64,000 nt of DNA from a bacterium 1xD8-48 (lineage in GTDB: Bacteria; Bacillota; Clostridia; Lachnospirales; Lachnospiraceae): contig QZDS01000010.1 of NCBI GenBank assembly GCA_009917455.1, positions 1 to 64,000 on the forward strand. Reading direction: 5' to 3'. Position 1 is the first letter of the stretch; each line of letters starts with the position of its first letter. Of this stretch, positions 54,021 to 63,717 are shown piece after piece. The notes beneath the pieces were generated by a model. The model was not told where the DNA came from. It saw nothing but the letters and a program-made list of their open reading frames with translations, and made no database searches. The position numbers and the translations under genes are program-made.

Positions 54021-55268
54021 ATGAAACGGAATAATTTTCTTTTACTGTCGGTAATTGGTATATTTACTTTGATGACGGGCTGTAAAAGTCAGGAACCGGT
54101 GCAGACTGACGCCGGCACAGAAACGCAGGCCGGGGAGCAGACTATTGAGCTGACGGTCTGGGGAGCGGAAGAGGACGAGGCGCTTTTGCAGGAAATTTTC
54201 GCTTCATTTAAGGAACGCTACAGGGGAGAGGCGGATTTTCAAATCACCTATCAGGCCCAGAGCGAATCAAACTGTAAGGATGTGCTGCTGGGTGATTTGG
54301 AAAACGGCGCGGACGTGTTCGCTTTTGCGGACGACCAGGTGGCGGCTCTTGCGGCAGCAGGCGCGCTGGACCCGATTGAAGACGATGCCGGCATTCGCAG
54401 TGAAAATCTTTCGGCAGCGGTGGATGCGGCCAGTGTGGAGGATGTGCTCTACGCCTATCCTCTGACAGCCGACAACGGCTATTTTCTCTACTATAACAAG
54501 TCTTATTTTTCGGAAGACGATATCAAAAGTTTAAACCGCATGACAGAGATTGCCGCATTGGCGGAGCGGGAGGTGGTTATGGACTGGTCTTCCGCGTGGT
54601 ATGTCTACTCCTTTTTCGGAAACACGGGACTGGAGGTAGGGCTGAACGAGGACGGCATCACCAATTACTGTACGTGGAACAGTACCGACGGTCCTATCCG
54701 CGGCGTTGATGTGGCGCAGGCTATGTCGGAGATAGCAGCAAGTCCCGGATTTGCCAGCAGGACGGACACCGAGTTTATCGCCGGGGTAGAGGACGGCTCC
54801 GTTATCGCCGGGGTCAGCGGCGTGTGGAACGCGGTTGCCGTTGAACAGGCATGGGGAGCAAATGCAGGGGCGGCGCGGCTGCCGGCTTACACCTGCGCGG
54901 GAAAAGAAGTTCAGATGGCTTCCTTTTCCGGCTGCAAGCTCATCGGTGTGAACGCCTATTCAAAGCATCCGGACTGGGCGGCGCGGCTTGCGGAATGGAT
55001 TACCAGCGAGGAAAACCAGACCCTGCGCTTTGCAATGCGGGGACAGGGGCCATCCAACATCAATGCGGCAAATTCACTGGAGGTACAGTCTTCCCCGGCA
55101 ATTTCGGCGCTGCTGGCACAGTCGGAGTTTTCCCAGATTCAGCGGATTGGAGGAAACTTCTGGGATCCGGTTACCGAATTTGCAACCAATATCGCCATGG
55201 GGAACCCTTCCCACAAGGCGGGCCAGGCGCAGCTGGACAGTATGGTGGAGCGAGTAACGGCACGGTAG
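54021..55268 (+). CDS. Extracellular solute-binding lipoprotein (orphan)
   Basis: A 415-residue SBP family 1-like protein. Signal peptide with MTGC lipobox, Cys21 lipidated. The mature part begins IELTVWGAEEDEALLQEIFA and continues in the maltose/sugar-binding style (DVFAFADDQVAALAAAGALD; YPLTADNGYFLYYNKSYF; VSGVWNAVAVEQAWGANAG). No ABC permease or ATPase genes accompany it; the next gene is a chemoreceptor. It is therefore a candidate ligand-presenting partner for that receptor. Start ATG 54021 is preferred because AGAAAGG is 10 bases upstream. Confidence 0.88.
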   Translation: MKRNNFLLLSVIGIFTLMTGCKSQEPVQTDAGTETQAGEQTIELTVWGAEEDEALLQEIFASFKERYRGEADFQITYQAQSESNCKDVLLGDLENGADVFAFADDQVAALAAAGALDPIEDDAGIRSENLSAAVDAASVEDVLYAYPLTADNGYFLYYNKSYFSEDDIKSLNRMTEIAALAEREVVMDWSSAWYVYSFFGNTGLEVGLNEDGITNYCTWNSTDGPIRGVDVAQAMSEIAASPGFASRTDTEFIAGVEDGSVIAGVSGVWNAVAVEQAWGANAGAARLPAYTCAGKEVQMASFSGCKLIGVNAYSKHPDWAARLAEWITSEENQTLRFAMRGQGPSNINAANSLEVQSSPAISALLAQSEFSQIQRIGGNFWDPVTEFATNIAMGNPSHKAGQAQLDSMVERVTAR

Positions 55269-55315
55269 CAGATGCTCTTAATCATAAAAGATTGTAATTA
55301 TCGGGAGGAGATTTC

Positions 55316-56902
55316 ATGAAAAACAGGCTTTCATTACAACAAAGATTGATTTTTCCTATTGTCCTGCTGGGACTGGTGGCGGTGCTGTCCAATGTGCTGG
55401 CAGTATTCAGCATTAATAATGTCAATTCCAATGCGGGAACCATTGCGGATGATTATATGGCCAGCGAGGCGCAGCTGGAGGAAATCCGGCGTTCCATGAT
55501 GGATATCCACAGGCTTGCGCTGTCCCATATCGTGGCACAGGACCATGCCACGATGATAAAGCTGGTGCAGGAAATTAAGGCCAGGGAAGCGGAGATGGAT
55601 GAAAAGCTGGCAGGCTATAAAGGTTATGTGGCGCAGGAGGACTCGCAGACCTACAGCGCTCTCCTTGAAGGATATGAGGATTTTAAGCACTCGCTGGTGG
55701 AACTGGTATGTGCCAGCGCCAGCAGCAAGACGCAGGAGGCTTACGGTATGGCCAACGGGGATGTGGCGTTATACAGTAAGGCCACGGAAAACAACATTGA
55801 TGCATTGTATAATTCCGTCAGTGAAAAGACGCATGTCGCCCGTGAGAGGCTTTCCGCTGTTTATACTTCCTCTCTGATTACCAGCGTGGTCACGCTTACC
55901 CTGGGGATTTTGCTGGTTGCGGCGGCCTTCCGCAGTATACGGAAATCGGTTATTGCGCCTATCCGGGGCGCAATGAATATGCTGCAGGACAGCTCCGAAG
56001 GACTCAGCGGCGTGGTGGGCGATGTCAGAAGCCGCACCCAGAGCTCGGATGAGAGTGTGCAGACCCTTTCCGGTCTGACCACGGAGCTTTCCTCCACCTT
56101 TGAGGAGATTTCGGGCAGCGCTTCTTCCATTCGCACCAGCACGGTCAGTACCCAGGACGATGTGGCGAGTATGGCGGATGAATGTGCCTCCATTACCTCC
56201 TATTCCATTGATATGCGGAGCCGGGCGGAAGCGGTTGAAGCGTCCGCGCAGGAGCAGATAGAATCCATACGGAGGAGAACCGGGGAAATTCTTTCCGTCC
56301 TTGATGAAGCCATCAAAAAGAGCCAGAGTGTCAAACAGGTCAATGCGCTCACGAAGGATATCCTGTCGATTTCCTCGTCCACAGAACTTATCGCCTTAAA
56401 CGCTTCCTTAGAGGCAGCGCGGGCCGGAGCGGCAGGAAAGGGTTTTGCCGCTGTGGCGCAGGAAATACGCAAGCTGGCGGATGCCTGTTCCGCAACGGCA
56501 AATCACATCAATGAGGTCAACGGGGTGGTAACCGGGGCAGTGGAATATCTGGCAGACAGCGCGCAGGAGATGGTGGACTATCTCGGAAAGTCCATTTTAT
56601 CCCAGTTCGAGCAGTCTGCAAGGTCAGGACAGCAGTACAGAGAAGACGCCGTTTACATAGAACACTGTATAGAAGCTTTTAACAGCCGGGTAGAGCGGCT
56701 CCGCACGGTAATGGACGAGATTGCCGGTTCGATTTCCGGTATTTCCGATTCCATTGCCGGAGCGGCGGCCGATGTCACCGGCGCCGCAGGCAGCACCCGC
56801 AGTCTGGTAGACGACATGGCGGATATTACCACGCGGATGGAGACGAATCAGGAAATCGTCAAAGATTTGCAGAAGCAAGTGGAAGTGTTTGCAAACCTGT
56901 AA
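55316..56902 (+). CDS. Methyl-accepting chemotaxis protein
   Basis: A 528-residue transmembrane receptor: helix 1 at about 9-33, an outer four-helix-bundle sensor of about 150 residues, helix 2 at about 185-206, a short HAMP-like start (SVIAPIRGAMNML) and a coiled-coil signalling domain. The CheA-binding hairpin is ELIALNASLEAARAG AAGKGF, with Ala372 where nearly all receptors have Glu (AGE). It forms a two-gene unit with the upstream orphan binding protein, 47 bases away. No che or flagellar genes are in the window. Terminator follows. Confidence 0.92.
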   Translation: MKNRLSLQQRLIFPIVLLGLVAVLSNVLAVFSINNVNSNAGTIADDYMASEAQLEEIRRSMMDIHRLALSHIVAQDHATMIKLVQEIKAREAEMDEKLAGYKGYVAQEDSQTYSALLEGYEDFKHSLVELVCASASSKTQEAYGMANGDVALYSKATENNIDALYNSVSEKTHVARERLSAVYTSSLITSVVTLTLGILLVAAAFRSIRKSVIAPIRGAMNMLQDSSEGLSGVVGDVRSRTQSSDESVQTLSGLTTELSSTFEEISGSASSIRTSTVSTQDDVASMADECASITSYSIDMRSRAEAVEASAQEQIESIRRRTGEILSVLDEAIKKSQSVKQVNALTKDILSISSSTELIALNASLEAARAGAAGKGFAAVAQEIRKLADACSATANHINEVNGVVTGAVEYLADSAQEMVDYLGKSILSQFEQSARSGQQYREDAVYIEHCIEAFNSRVERLRTVMDEIAGSISGISDSIAGAAADVTGAAGSTRSLVDDMADITTRMETNQEIVKDLQKQVEVFANL

Positions 56903-56906
56903 GGGA

Positions 56907-56963
56907 AAAAGGCTGCCGGCTGTACGGTCCCTGATCCGGGGCAATATGCCGGCAGCAGCTTTT
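56907..56963. terminator. Bidirectional terminator between the MCP and spoVAE genes
   Basis: GCTGCCGGC (56912-56920) pairs with GCCGGCAGC (56948-56956); flanked by AAAAA on the left and TTTTA on the right, so it can serve both converging genes. Confidence 0.72.
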
Positions 56964-56976
56964 ATCCGGAACGGAT

Positions 56977-57333
56977 TTATTTCTTCATCCTGGGATTAAA
57001 CACAAGGCTTGCCAGATAGCCAAATACCAGCGCAGCCGACGTTCCTGCGGCCCCGGCTTTGAAACCGCCTGTAAAAAGCCCCATAAAGCCTTCCGTGTCC
57101 ACGGCTTCTTTTACTCCTTTCATGAGGACGTTTCCGAAGCCCAGAAGGGGAACGGAAGCCCCGGCCCCGGCAAAGTCAATCAGGGGCTGATACCATCCGA
57201 ATATTCCAAGAACGGCTCCGGCGCATACCAAAAGCACCATAATGCGTCCCGGCATCATTTTTGTTTTTTCCATTAATATCTGAATCAGTGCGCAAATCAG
57301 TCCGCCCACCCAGAAAGCGTTAAAATAATCCAT
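56977..57333 (-). CDS. spoVAE: Stage V sporulation protein AE
   Basis: A 118-residue membrane subunit of the SpoVA dipicolinate channel, of the short AEb type: four helices (FWVGGLICALIQILMEKTKM; GRIMVLLVCAGAVLGIFGWY) and the conserved DFAGAGASVPLLGFGNVLMK segment. Start at 57333 follows GGAGGATTACC. A longer frame from 57516 is AT-rich and not family-like. Preceded by a sigma-G-like promoter. Separated from spoVAC by 21 kb. Confidence 0.93.
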   Translation of the reverse strand: MDYFNAFWVGGLICALIQILMEKTKMMPGRIMVLLVCAGAVLGIFGWYQPLIDFAGAGASVPLLGFGNVLMKGVKEAVDTEGFMGLFTGGFKAGAAGTSAALVFGYLASLVFNPRMKK

Positions 57334-57363
57334 GGTAATCCTCCAGACATTGATTTTGTAGAT

Positions 57364-57392
57364 TATTATGTGTGGATTTTTCTTTTTTATGC
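57364..57392 (-). promoter_or_regulatory. Sigma-G-like promoter of spoVAE
   Basis: On the minus strand GCATA (57392-57388) and CATAATA (57370-57364) with a 17-base spacer, 30 bases before the start codon. Matches the sigma-G pattern and the promoter of spoVAA. Confidence 0.7.
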
Positions 57393-57414
57393 GAAGTTTC
57401 ATAAAGTACAGCAG

Positions 57415-57458
57415 TTGTCCTTTTTTCCCCCAGCAGTTATAATAGTAAATATTATAAC
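57415..57458 (+). promoter_or_regulatory. Promoter with palindrome over the -10 box (Xaa-Pro peptidase gene)
   Basis: TTGTCC (57415-57420) and TATAAT (57438-57443) with a 17-base spacer. A perfect inverted repeat, GTTATAATA and TATTATAAC around GTAAA (57436-57458), covers the -10 box and start site and lies 21 bases before the gene, as a repressor site would. Confidence 0.6.
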
Positions 57459-57478
57459 AGGAAAGAGAGTGAAAAATT

Positions 57479-59296
57479 ATGATACGCGAGAGATTAGGCA
57501 AATTAAGAGAATGCATGAAAGCCGCCGGAATCGACTGTTATCTGGTTCCCACGTCGGATTACCACGACAGCGAATATGTAAGCGGCTATTTTGCGGTCCG
57601 CAGATTCTTAACCGGTTTTACCGGCTCCGCAGGCACTTTGGTAGTGACGAAGGACGAGGCGGCGCTTTTTACGGACGCCAGATATTTTATACAGGCGGCC
57701 AGACAGCTTGAGGGTACAGGCATTATTTTGATGAAGATGAATGAGCCTAAGGTTCCCACCCTTAAGGAATATCTGGAACAGGTGATAGCCGAAGGACAGA
57801 CTCTGGGCTTTGACGGCCGGGTGGTAAGGGCTGTCGATGCCAGGGAGTACGAGGAGATACTGGAAAAGAAAAAGGGAAAGCTTGTCTGGGATAAGGACTT
57901 ATGCGAGGCTATCTGGACGGAACGGCCGGACATTGTCCATCAGCCCGTGTTTGTGCTTAAGGAGTGTTACAGCGGAGAGAGCGCATCCTCAAAAATTTCG
58001 AGAGTTCGTGAAAAGATGAAGGAGGAGGGGGCGGATAAACACATTTTAACCTCCCTTGACGATATTGCATGGCTTCTTAATCTGCGCGGAAACGACATGA
58101 AGAATTTCCCCATCGTTCTTTCCTATGTAATTATTACCATGGAAAAGGTAATGCTTTTTGCAAAGGGGGAGCGGGAAGAGACAAGGGACGGCGAAAAATG
58201 CGAGGTCTGGATGCCGGAGCTTTTGGATTATCTGAAGGAAAACGGAGTGGAGCTTTGCTCTTATGACGATTTTTACGATTATGTTTCCGGGCTTCATGGG
58301 GAGAGCGTTCTGCTTTGCAGGGGGCGCGTGAACTGCCGTGTGGAGAAGGAGCTGGCAGGAGACGTAACCGTTATCGATAAGCCCAATCCCACGGAGCTTA
58401 TGAAGGCTGTAAAAAATCCTGTAGAGATGGAAAATCTCCGCAAGGCTCACTTAAAAGACGGAGTTGCGGTTGCACGTTTTATGTACTGGCTGAAGACAAA
58501 TATCGGCAAAATTCCCATGACGGAGTGGAGCGCGACGGAATACATTGATAAATTGCGGCAGGAAAATGATAATTTCATTGAGACGAGCTTTGACACTATC
58601 TGTGCTTACGGCGCCAACGGAGCAATCAATCATTACAGCGCGAGCCCGCAGGACTGTCTTACACTTGCGCCGGAAGGGCTTTTAGTGGTGGACAGCGGCG
58701 GCCATTATCTGGAAGGCTCCACGGATATCACGAGAACCTTTGCATTAGGGCCTGTCACAGCAAAGATGAAGGAGCATTTCACGTTGGTTTTGCGGGCGAT
58801 GCTGAATATGCGGGCAACGAAGTTCCTTTACGGCTGCCGGGGCAGTAATCTGGATGTCAGGGCAAGGGAAGTGCTTTGGGAAAAGGGCCTTGATTACAAG
58901 CATGGAACCGGCCATGGCGTGGGGTATATTTTAAATGTCCATGAAGGCCCTAACAGTTTCAGATGGAAGCCGCTTCCCGGACAGGAAAGCGCGGCTTTGG
59001 AGGAAGGCATGGTGACCACGGACGAGCCTGGTATTTATATAGAAGGAAGCCATGGAATCAGGATTGAAAACGAGCTTTTGTGCCGGAAAGGGGAGGAGAA
59101 TGAGTACGGGCAGTTCATGTACTTTGAGGATTTGACGTTCGCCCCCATTGATTTGGACGCAGTGGAGGTTTCTCTGCTCGGGGAGACGGATAAGAAGCGT
59201 CTGAATGATTATCATAAGGAAGTTTATGAAAAGCTGTCTCCTTATTTTGAAGGAGAGGAGCTGGCATGGCTTAAAGAAGCTACGAGAGCGGTCTGA
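57479..59296 (+). CDS. Xaa-Pro aminopeptidase (M24B)
   Basis: A 605-residue APP1-type aminopeptidase that removes N-terminal residues before proline. Two creatinase-like N-terminal domains (residues 1-310) precede the pita-bread domain, whose metal ligands are visible: VVDSGGHYLEGSTDITRTF (two Asp), HGTGHGVGYILNVHEGP (His), DEPGIYIEGSHGIRIENELL (two Glu). Lacks a signal peptide. It is in the same direction as the HAD gene 12 bases later. May help use peptides imported by Opp-type systems. Confidence 0.94.
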   Translation: MIRERLGKLRECMKAAGIDCYLVPTSDYHDSEYVSGYFAVRRFLTGFTGSAGTLVVTKDEAALFTDARYFIQAARQLEGTGIILMKMNEPKVPTLKEYLEQVIAEGQTLGFDGRVVRAVDAREYEEILEKKKGKLVWDKDLCEAIWTERPDIVHQPVFVLKECYSGESASSKISRVREKMKEEGADKHILTSLDDIAWLLNLRGNDMKNFPIVLSYVIITMEKVMLFAKGEREETRDGEKCEVWMPELLDYLKENGVELCSYDDFYDYVSGLHGESVLLCRGRVNCRVEKELAGDVTVIDKPNPTELMKAVKNPVEMENLRKAHLKDGVAVARFMYWLKTNIGKIPMTEWSATEYIDKLRQENDNFIETSFDTICAYGANGAINHYSASPQDCLTLAPEGLLVVDSGGHYLEGSTDITRTFALGPVTAKMKEHFTLVLRAMLNMRATKFLYGCRGSNLDVRAREVLWEKGLDYKHGTGHGVGYILNVHEGPNSFRWKPLPGQESAALEEGMVTTDEPGIYIEGSHGIRIENELLCRKGEENEYGQFMYFEDLTFAPIDLDAVEVSLLGETDKKRLNDYHKEVYEKLSPYFEGEELAWLKEATRAV

Positions 59297-59307
59297 GAGG
59301 AAATGTT

Positions 59308-60117
59308 ATGATACCGAAAACTGACACAGATAAAAAGGGGCTTCTCAAAAAAATCAGCTGTTTTGCCCTTGATATGGACGGAACCGTTTATCTGGGGGAA
59401 AAGTGGATTGAGGGCGCAAGGGACTTTCTGGAGGCGGTGGAGAATGCCGGAAAAACCTATGTTTTTTTGACCAACAATTCCTCCAAAGGTCCTGAGAGCT
59501 ATTTGAAAAAGCTGGAGCGGATGGGGCTTAAGGCCGGGCCGGAGCGGATTGTAACCTCGGGGATGGCAACCATCTCTTATTTGAAAACTCATTTCCCGGG
59601 GAAAAGGGTTTATCTGCTTGGCAACGAGCTTTTAAAGGAAGAGTTTGCGCAGGAAGGGATTTTGCTGGACGAGCAGGCGCCGGAGGTAGTGACGGTGGGA
59701 TTTGATACCACCCTTACCTATGAAAAGCTGTGCAGGGTCTGCGATTTGGTAAGGGAGGGGCTTCCCTATATTTCCACCCATCCTGACTATAACTGTCCTA
59801 CAGAAAACGGCTTCGTCCCTGACGCAGGGGCGATTCACGCTTTTATTCATGCCTCGGCTTTCCGGTATCCTGACCATATTGTGGGAAAACCCAGCGGGGA
59901 TATTATGGATTATCTGAGAGAGCGCGCGGGCGTTCTGAAAGAAGAGACGGCCATGGTAGGCGACAGGCTGTATACGGATGTGGCGGCAGGGGTCAATAAC
60001 GGGTATACCGGGATTCTGGTCTTAAGCGGGGAGGCCGGCAGGAAGGATGTGGAGGAATCAAAGATAATTCCTGATTTGATTTTTACATCCGTTAAGGAAA
60101 TGATTCCGTTTTTATAA
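59308..60117 (+). CDS. HAD-IIA family sugar-phosphate phosphatase (NagD-like)
   Basis: A 269-residue hydrolase. Catalytic DMDGT (ALDMDGTVYLGEKW) at about residues 16-20, TNNSS motif FLTNNSSKG, cap-C2 domain, KPSGDIMDYL and MVGDRLYTDVAAGVNNGYTG. NagD-type enzymes dephosphorylate nucleotides or sugar phosphates. Probably co-transcribed with the peptidase upstream and addB 9 bases downstream. Confidence 0.92.
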   Translation: MIPKTDTDKKGLLKKISCFALDMDGTVYLGEKWIEGARDFLEAVENAGKTYVFLTNNSSKGPESYLKKLERMGLKAGPERIVTSGMATISYLKTHFPGKRVYLLGNELLKEEFAQEGILLDEQAPEVVTVGFDTTLTYEKLCRVCDLVREGLPYISTHPDYNCPTENGFVPDAGAIHAFIHASAFRYPDHIVGKPSGDIMDYLRERAGVLKEETAMVGDRLYTDVAAGVNNGYTGILVLSGEAGRKDVEESKIIPDLIFTSVKEMIPFL

Positions 60118-60126
60118 GGAGCATTT

Positions 60127-63100
60127 ATGGGATTACAGTTTTATTTCGGCGCGTCGGGCGCCGGGAAAAGCAGACAGTTGCATAAGGATATTGTCAGATG
60201 GGCTGGTCGGGAGCCGGAACGGAATTTTCTATTTCTGGTGCCCGACCAGTTTACCATGCAGACACAGGTGGATTTGGTGAATGCCAGCGACTGCGGCGGT
60301 ATTATGAATATTGATGTGCTGAGCTTCGGACGGCTTTCCCACCGTATTTTTGAGGAAACCGGCTACGGCAGTAAGCCCGTTTTGGACGATACCGGAAAGA
60401 GTCTGGTGCTGCGGAAGGTGGCGGCCTCTTTGCAGGAGCAGATGCCGGTTATCGGGAAGAATCTGAATAAAATCGGGTATATCCATGAGGTGAAGTCCGC
60501 AATTTCGGAATTTATGCAGTATGGCATCAGCGCTTCACAGGTGGGAGAGCTCTCCGAGTTTGCAAAGGGGCGGGGGGCTTTGCATTATAAGCTGAAGGAT
60601 TTGGAAGTGATTTATAAGGGCTTTGCCGATTATATCAGAGAACGGTTTATCACCACAGAGGAAACCTTAGGGCTCCTTACAGGGGCGGTAGGCAAATCCG
60701 AAATTATAAAGGGGAGCGTTATTGTATTCGACGGCTTTACGGGCTTTACGCCCATACAGTACCGGCTGATTCAGGAGCTTTTTGGGCTGGCGGAGAGGGT
60801 GATTGTATCCATAACCATTGACGGACGGGAAAATCCGTTTCAAACAGGTGGCGAACAGGAATTATTTTACCTGAGCAAAAAGACGGCAGGCGACCTTTGC
60901 CGGCTTTACAGGGAGAGCCGCGGCAAAAGAGGAGGCGGGGAAAGGGAAAAGGATGTGTATCTCATGGCAAATCCTCTGCCAAGATTTCGGGATAACCAGG
61001 AGATGGCGTATCTGGAGAAAAGCCTGTTCCGCTATCCGCTGCGGCCTTACAGGGGAATCGAAGGACACAGCGGTGAGCCTGCGGGCAGCTCTGAATCTGA
61101 GGATTTGCAAAAGGATAAGAGAGAAAATATGCAGAGTATCCGGCTCATGGAGGCTTTAAATCCCGCCGGGGAGGTGCGTCAGGTATGTATTCAGATTAAA
61201 AAGCTGGTGTTGGAGGAGGATTACTGCTATCGGGATATTGCCGTGGTGGCAGGGGATTTGGAAACCTATGCGCCATATTTCGAGAGGGAAGCGCCTGTTT
61301 ACGATATTCCGGTTTTTATGGACAGAACCAGAGGACTTTTGCTGAATCCTTTTATTGAGTACATACGGAGCGCGATTAGGATGGTGCTCTTTGATTTTTC
61401 CTATGAAACTGTTTTTCATTATCTGCGCTGCGGTCTGGCGGATTTTTCACAGGAGGAGGTTGACCGGCTGGAAAACTATGTGCTGGCTCTTGGAATCAGA
61501 GGCAGGAAAAAGTGGAGCCAGGCCTTTGTGCGGAAAGCGGATTTGAGGATGACGCTCCCGGAGGAAATGGAGACGGGGCAGAAAGAGGATGGGACTGTTT
61601 CCGGCGCGGACGAACAGCTTCTGATGCTGGAAGCCTTAAACGACACCAGAGCCCGGTTGATGGCGCAGATTGCCCCACTTCTTGAGAAAAAGAAAACTGC
61701 CGGGGAAATCACGAGGACGCTCTATGATTTCATTGTGGCGGGACGGATTCAGGAAAAGCTTTCCGCATATGAGAGGTATTTCAGGGACAACAGGGAGCCG
61801 GAGCGGGCGAAGGAGTACGCTCAGATTTACCGGCTTGTGATGGAGCTTTTGGAGCAGATTGTGGCGCTTCTTGATAAAGAGCCTATGGGGATGCAGGAGT
61901 TTGCGGATATTCTGGACGCGGGTTTTGCGGAAATTGAGGTGGGGATTATCCCCGGAAGCGTGGACAGAGTGGTTGTGGGGGATATGGAAAGAAGCCGCCT
62001 GAAGCAGGTGAAGGTTCTTTTTTTCCTCGGAATAAACGACGGAAATATCCCTAAGAGCGGCAGCAGAGGCGGTATTATCTCGGACATTGACCGGGAATTT
62101 CTGCAGCAGTCGGAGTTTGAGCTGGCGCCCACGCCGCGGCAGCAGATGTATATCCAGAGGCTTTATCTTTATATGAATATGACAAAGCCGTCGGAGCGGC
62201 TGTACCTGTCCTTTTCAAGATTAAGCAGTCAGGGAAAAAGTATCCGTCCCTCCTATCTGGTAGATATGATAAGGAAGCTTTTCCCGCAGCTGGCGGTGGA
62301 AAAGGCGGACGGAAGCCGCCATACAGTGGAGGAGCTGATAGGAAAAAGAGATGGGATTTCTTTCCTTGCGCGGGAAATACGGGATTATGCAGAAGGACGG
62401 GGAAGCGCGGAGGATGACAGGCGGCTGCAGGCTGTTTACAGGCTTTACGAAAAGGATGCGGAATACGGGGAACGCGCAAGGCGTCTTACGGAGGCTGCTT
62501 TTTCCAGTTATCAGCATAAACCCCTTGCAAAGGCAGTGGCAAAGGCACTGTACGGAAGTATGCTGGAAAACAGTGTCAGCCGTCTGGAGCGGTATGCGGC
62601 ATGTGCTTATTCACATTTCCTGCAATATGGACTGTCCTTAAAAGAGCGGGAAGAATACAGCTTTGAGCAGGTGGATTTGGGGACGGTTTTTCATGAAGTG
62701 CTGGAATTGTTTGCAGGAAAACTTGCAGAAAATAATCTGACCTGGTTTACCTTTACCGAAGAGGAGGGCGATAAGCTCTTACTTGAGGCTTTAGAAGCCT
62801 GCACCATGGATTACCGGGAGACGGTCCTTTACAGTAACGCCCGTTACGAATACATGGTAGGACGGATGTACCGGATTTTGCAGCGGACTGTCCGCACATT
62901 GAAGGCGCAATTGCAGGAGGGGGACTTCGTCCCGGCTTCCTTTGAGATGAGTTTTTCCAGAGTGGAAAATCTGGAAGCGGTGAATGTGACTCTGTCGGAG
63001 GATGAAAAAATGCGTCTGCGTGGACGGATTGACAGGATTGATACCTGCGAGGACGAGGAGCATGTGTATGTGAAGGTGATTGATTACAAATCCGGCAGCA

Positions 63101-63717
63101 GGAAATTTGATCTGGCGGCGATTTATTATGGGCTGCAGCTCCAGCTTGTGGTCTACATGAACGCCGCAGTTGAGATTACCGAAAGGAAGCATCCGGAAAA
63201 AGAAGTGGTTCCGGCGGCACTCCTTTATTATCATGTGAGCGACCCCCTTGTGAGGGCGGAGGGGGAAAAGACGCCCGAGGAGGTAAGCCGGGAAATTTTA
63301 AAGCAGCTTTGCACCACAGGGATTGTGAACGCCGATGAAAAGGTGGTCAGCCTTCTGGATAAGAATTTTTTGGGAAAGTCCATGGTGATTCCGGTGGAGA
63401 GAAAAAAGGACGGCAGCTTTTCCGCCCGCTCAAGCACCATTGCAAAGGAAGATTATGAGGTGGTGTCTTCCTTTGTGAGCCATAAAATCCGGCAGATTGG
63501 ACGGGAGATACTTGCCGGAAATATTGAGGTGAATCCCTGCGAGCAGGGCGGGATGAGCTCCTGCACGTACTGTGCTTACAGGGGAGTCTGTGATTTTGAG
63601 GAAAAGACACCCGGATATCATGTGAGGGTTCTGCCTTCCCCGCCGGAGGAGGCGATTCTTGGAAGGATGAAGGAAGAGCTGCAGGGCAACGGAGAGGAGG
63701 AAAAGCATGGCGATTAA
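60127..63717 (+). CDS. addB: ATP-dependent helicase/nuclease subunit B
   Basis: A 1196-residue AddB subunit of the AddAB recombination enzyme that processes DNA double-strand ends. Walker A GASGAGKS at about residues 8-15; inactivated helicase-like middle; C-terminal RecB-type nuclease with [20 protein letters not shown]. The four iron-sulfur cysteines are in place: C826 (ACAYSHF) and C1146, C1149, C1155 (CTYC-x5-C). Start after AAGGAGCATTT. Overlaps addA by 11 bases. Confidence 0.96.
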   Translation: MGLQFYFGASGAGKSRQLHKDIVRWAGREPERNFLFLVPDQFTMQTQVDLVNASDCGGIMNIDVLSFGRLSHRIFEETGYGSKPVLDDTGKSLVLRKVAASLQEQMPVIGKNLNKIGYIHEVKSAISEFMQYGISASQVGELSEFAKGRGALHYKLKDLEVIYKGFADYIRERFITTEETLGLLTGAVGKSEIIKGSVIVFDGFTGFTPIQYRLIQELFGLAERVIVSITIDGRENPFQTGGEQELFYLSKKTAGDLCRLYRESRGKRGGGEREKDVYLMANPLPRFRDNQEMAYLEKSLFRYPLRPYRGIEGHSGEPAGSSESEDLQKDKRENMQSIRLMEALNPAGEVRQVCIQIKKLVLEEDYCYRDIAVVAGDLETYAPYFEREAPVYDIPVFMDRTRGLLLNPFIEYIRSAIRMVLFDFSYETVFHYLRCGLADFSQEEVDRLENYVLALGIRGRKKWSQAFVRKADLRMTLPEEMETGQKEDGTVSGADEQLLMLEALNDTRARLMAQIAPLLEKKKTAGEITRTLYDFIVAGRIQEKLSAYERYFRDNREPERAKEYAQIYRLVMELLEQIVALLDKEPMGMQEFADILDAGFAEIEVGIIPGSVDRVVVGDMERSRLKQVKVLFFLGINDGNIPKSGSRGGIISDIDREFLQQSEFELAPTPRQQMYIQRLYLYMNMTKPSERLYLSFSRLSSQGKSIRPSYLVDMIRKLFPQLAVEKADGSRHTVEELIGKRDGISFLAREIRDYAEGRGSAEDDRRLQAVYRLYEKDAEYGERARRLTEAAFSSYQHKPLAKAVAKALYGSMLENSVSRLERYAACAYSHFLQYGLSLKEREEYSFEQVDLGTVFHEVLELFAGKLAENNLTWFTFTEEEGDKLLLEALEACTMDYRETVLYSNARYEYMVGRMYRILQRTVRTLKAQLQEGDFVPASFEMSFSRVENLEAVNVTLSEDEKMRLRGRIDRIDTCEDEEHVYVKVIDYKSGSRKFDLAAIYYGLQLQLVVYMNAAVEITERKHPEKEVVPAALLYYHVSDPLVRAEGEKTPEEVSREILKQLCTTGIVNADEKVVSLLDKNFLGKSMVIPVERKKDGSFSARSSTIAKEDYEVVSSFVSHKIRQIGREILAGNIEVNPCEQGGMSSCTYCAYRGVCDFEEKTPGYHVRVLPSPPEEAILGRMKEELQGNGEEEKHGD

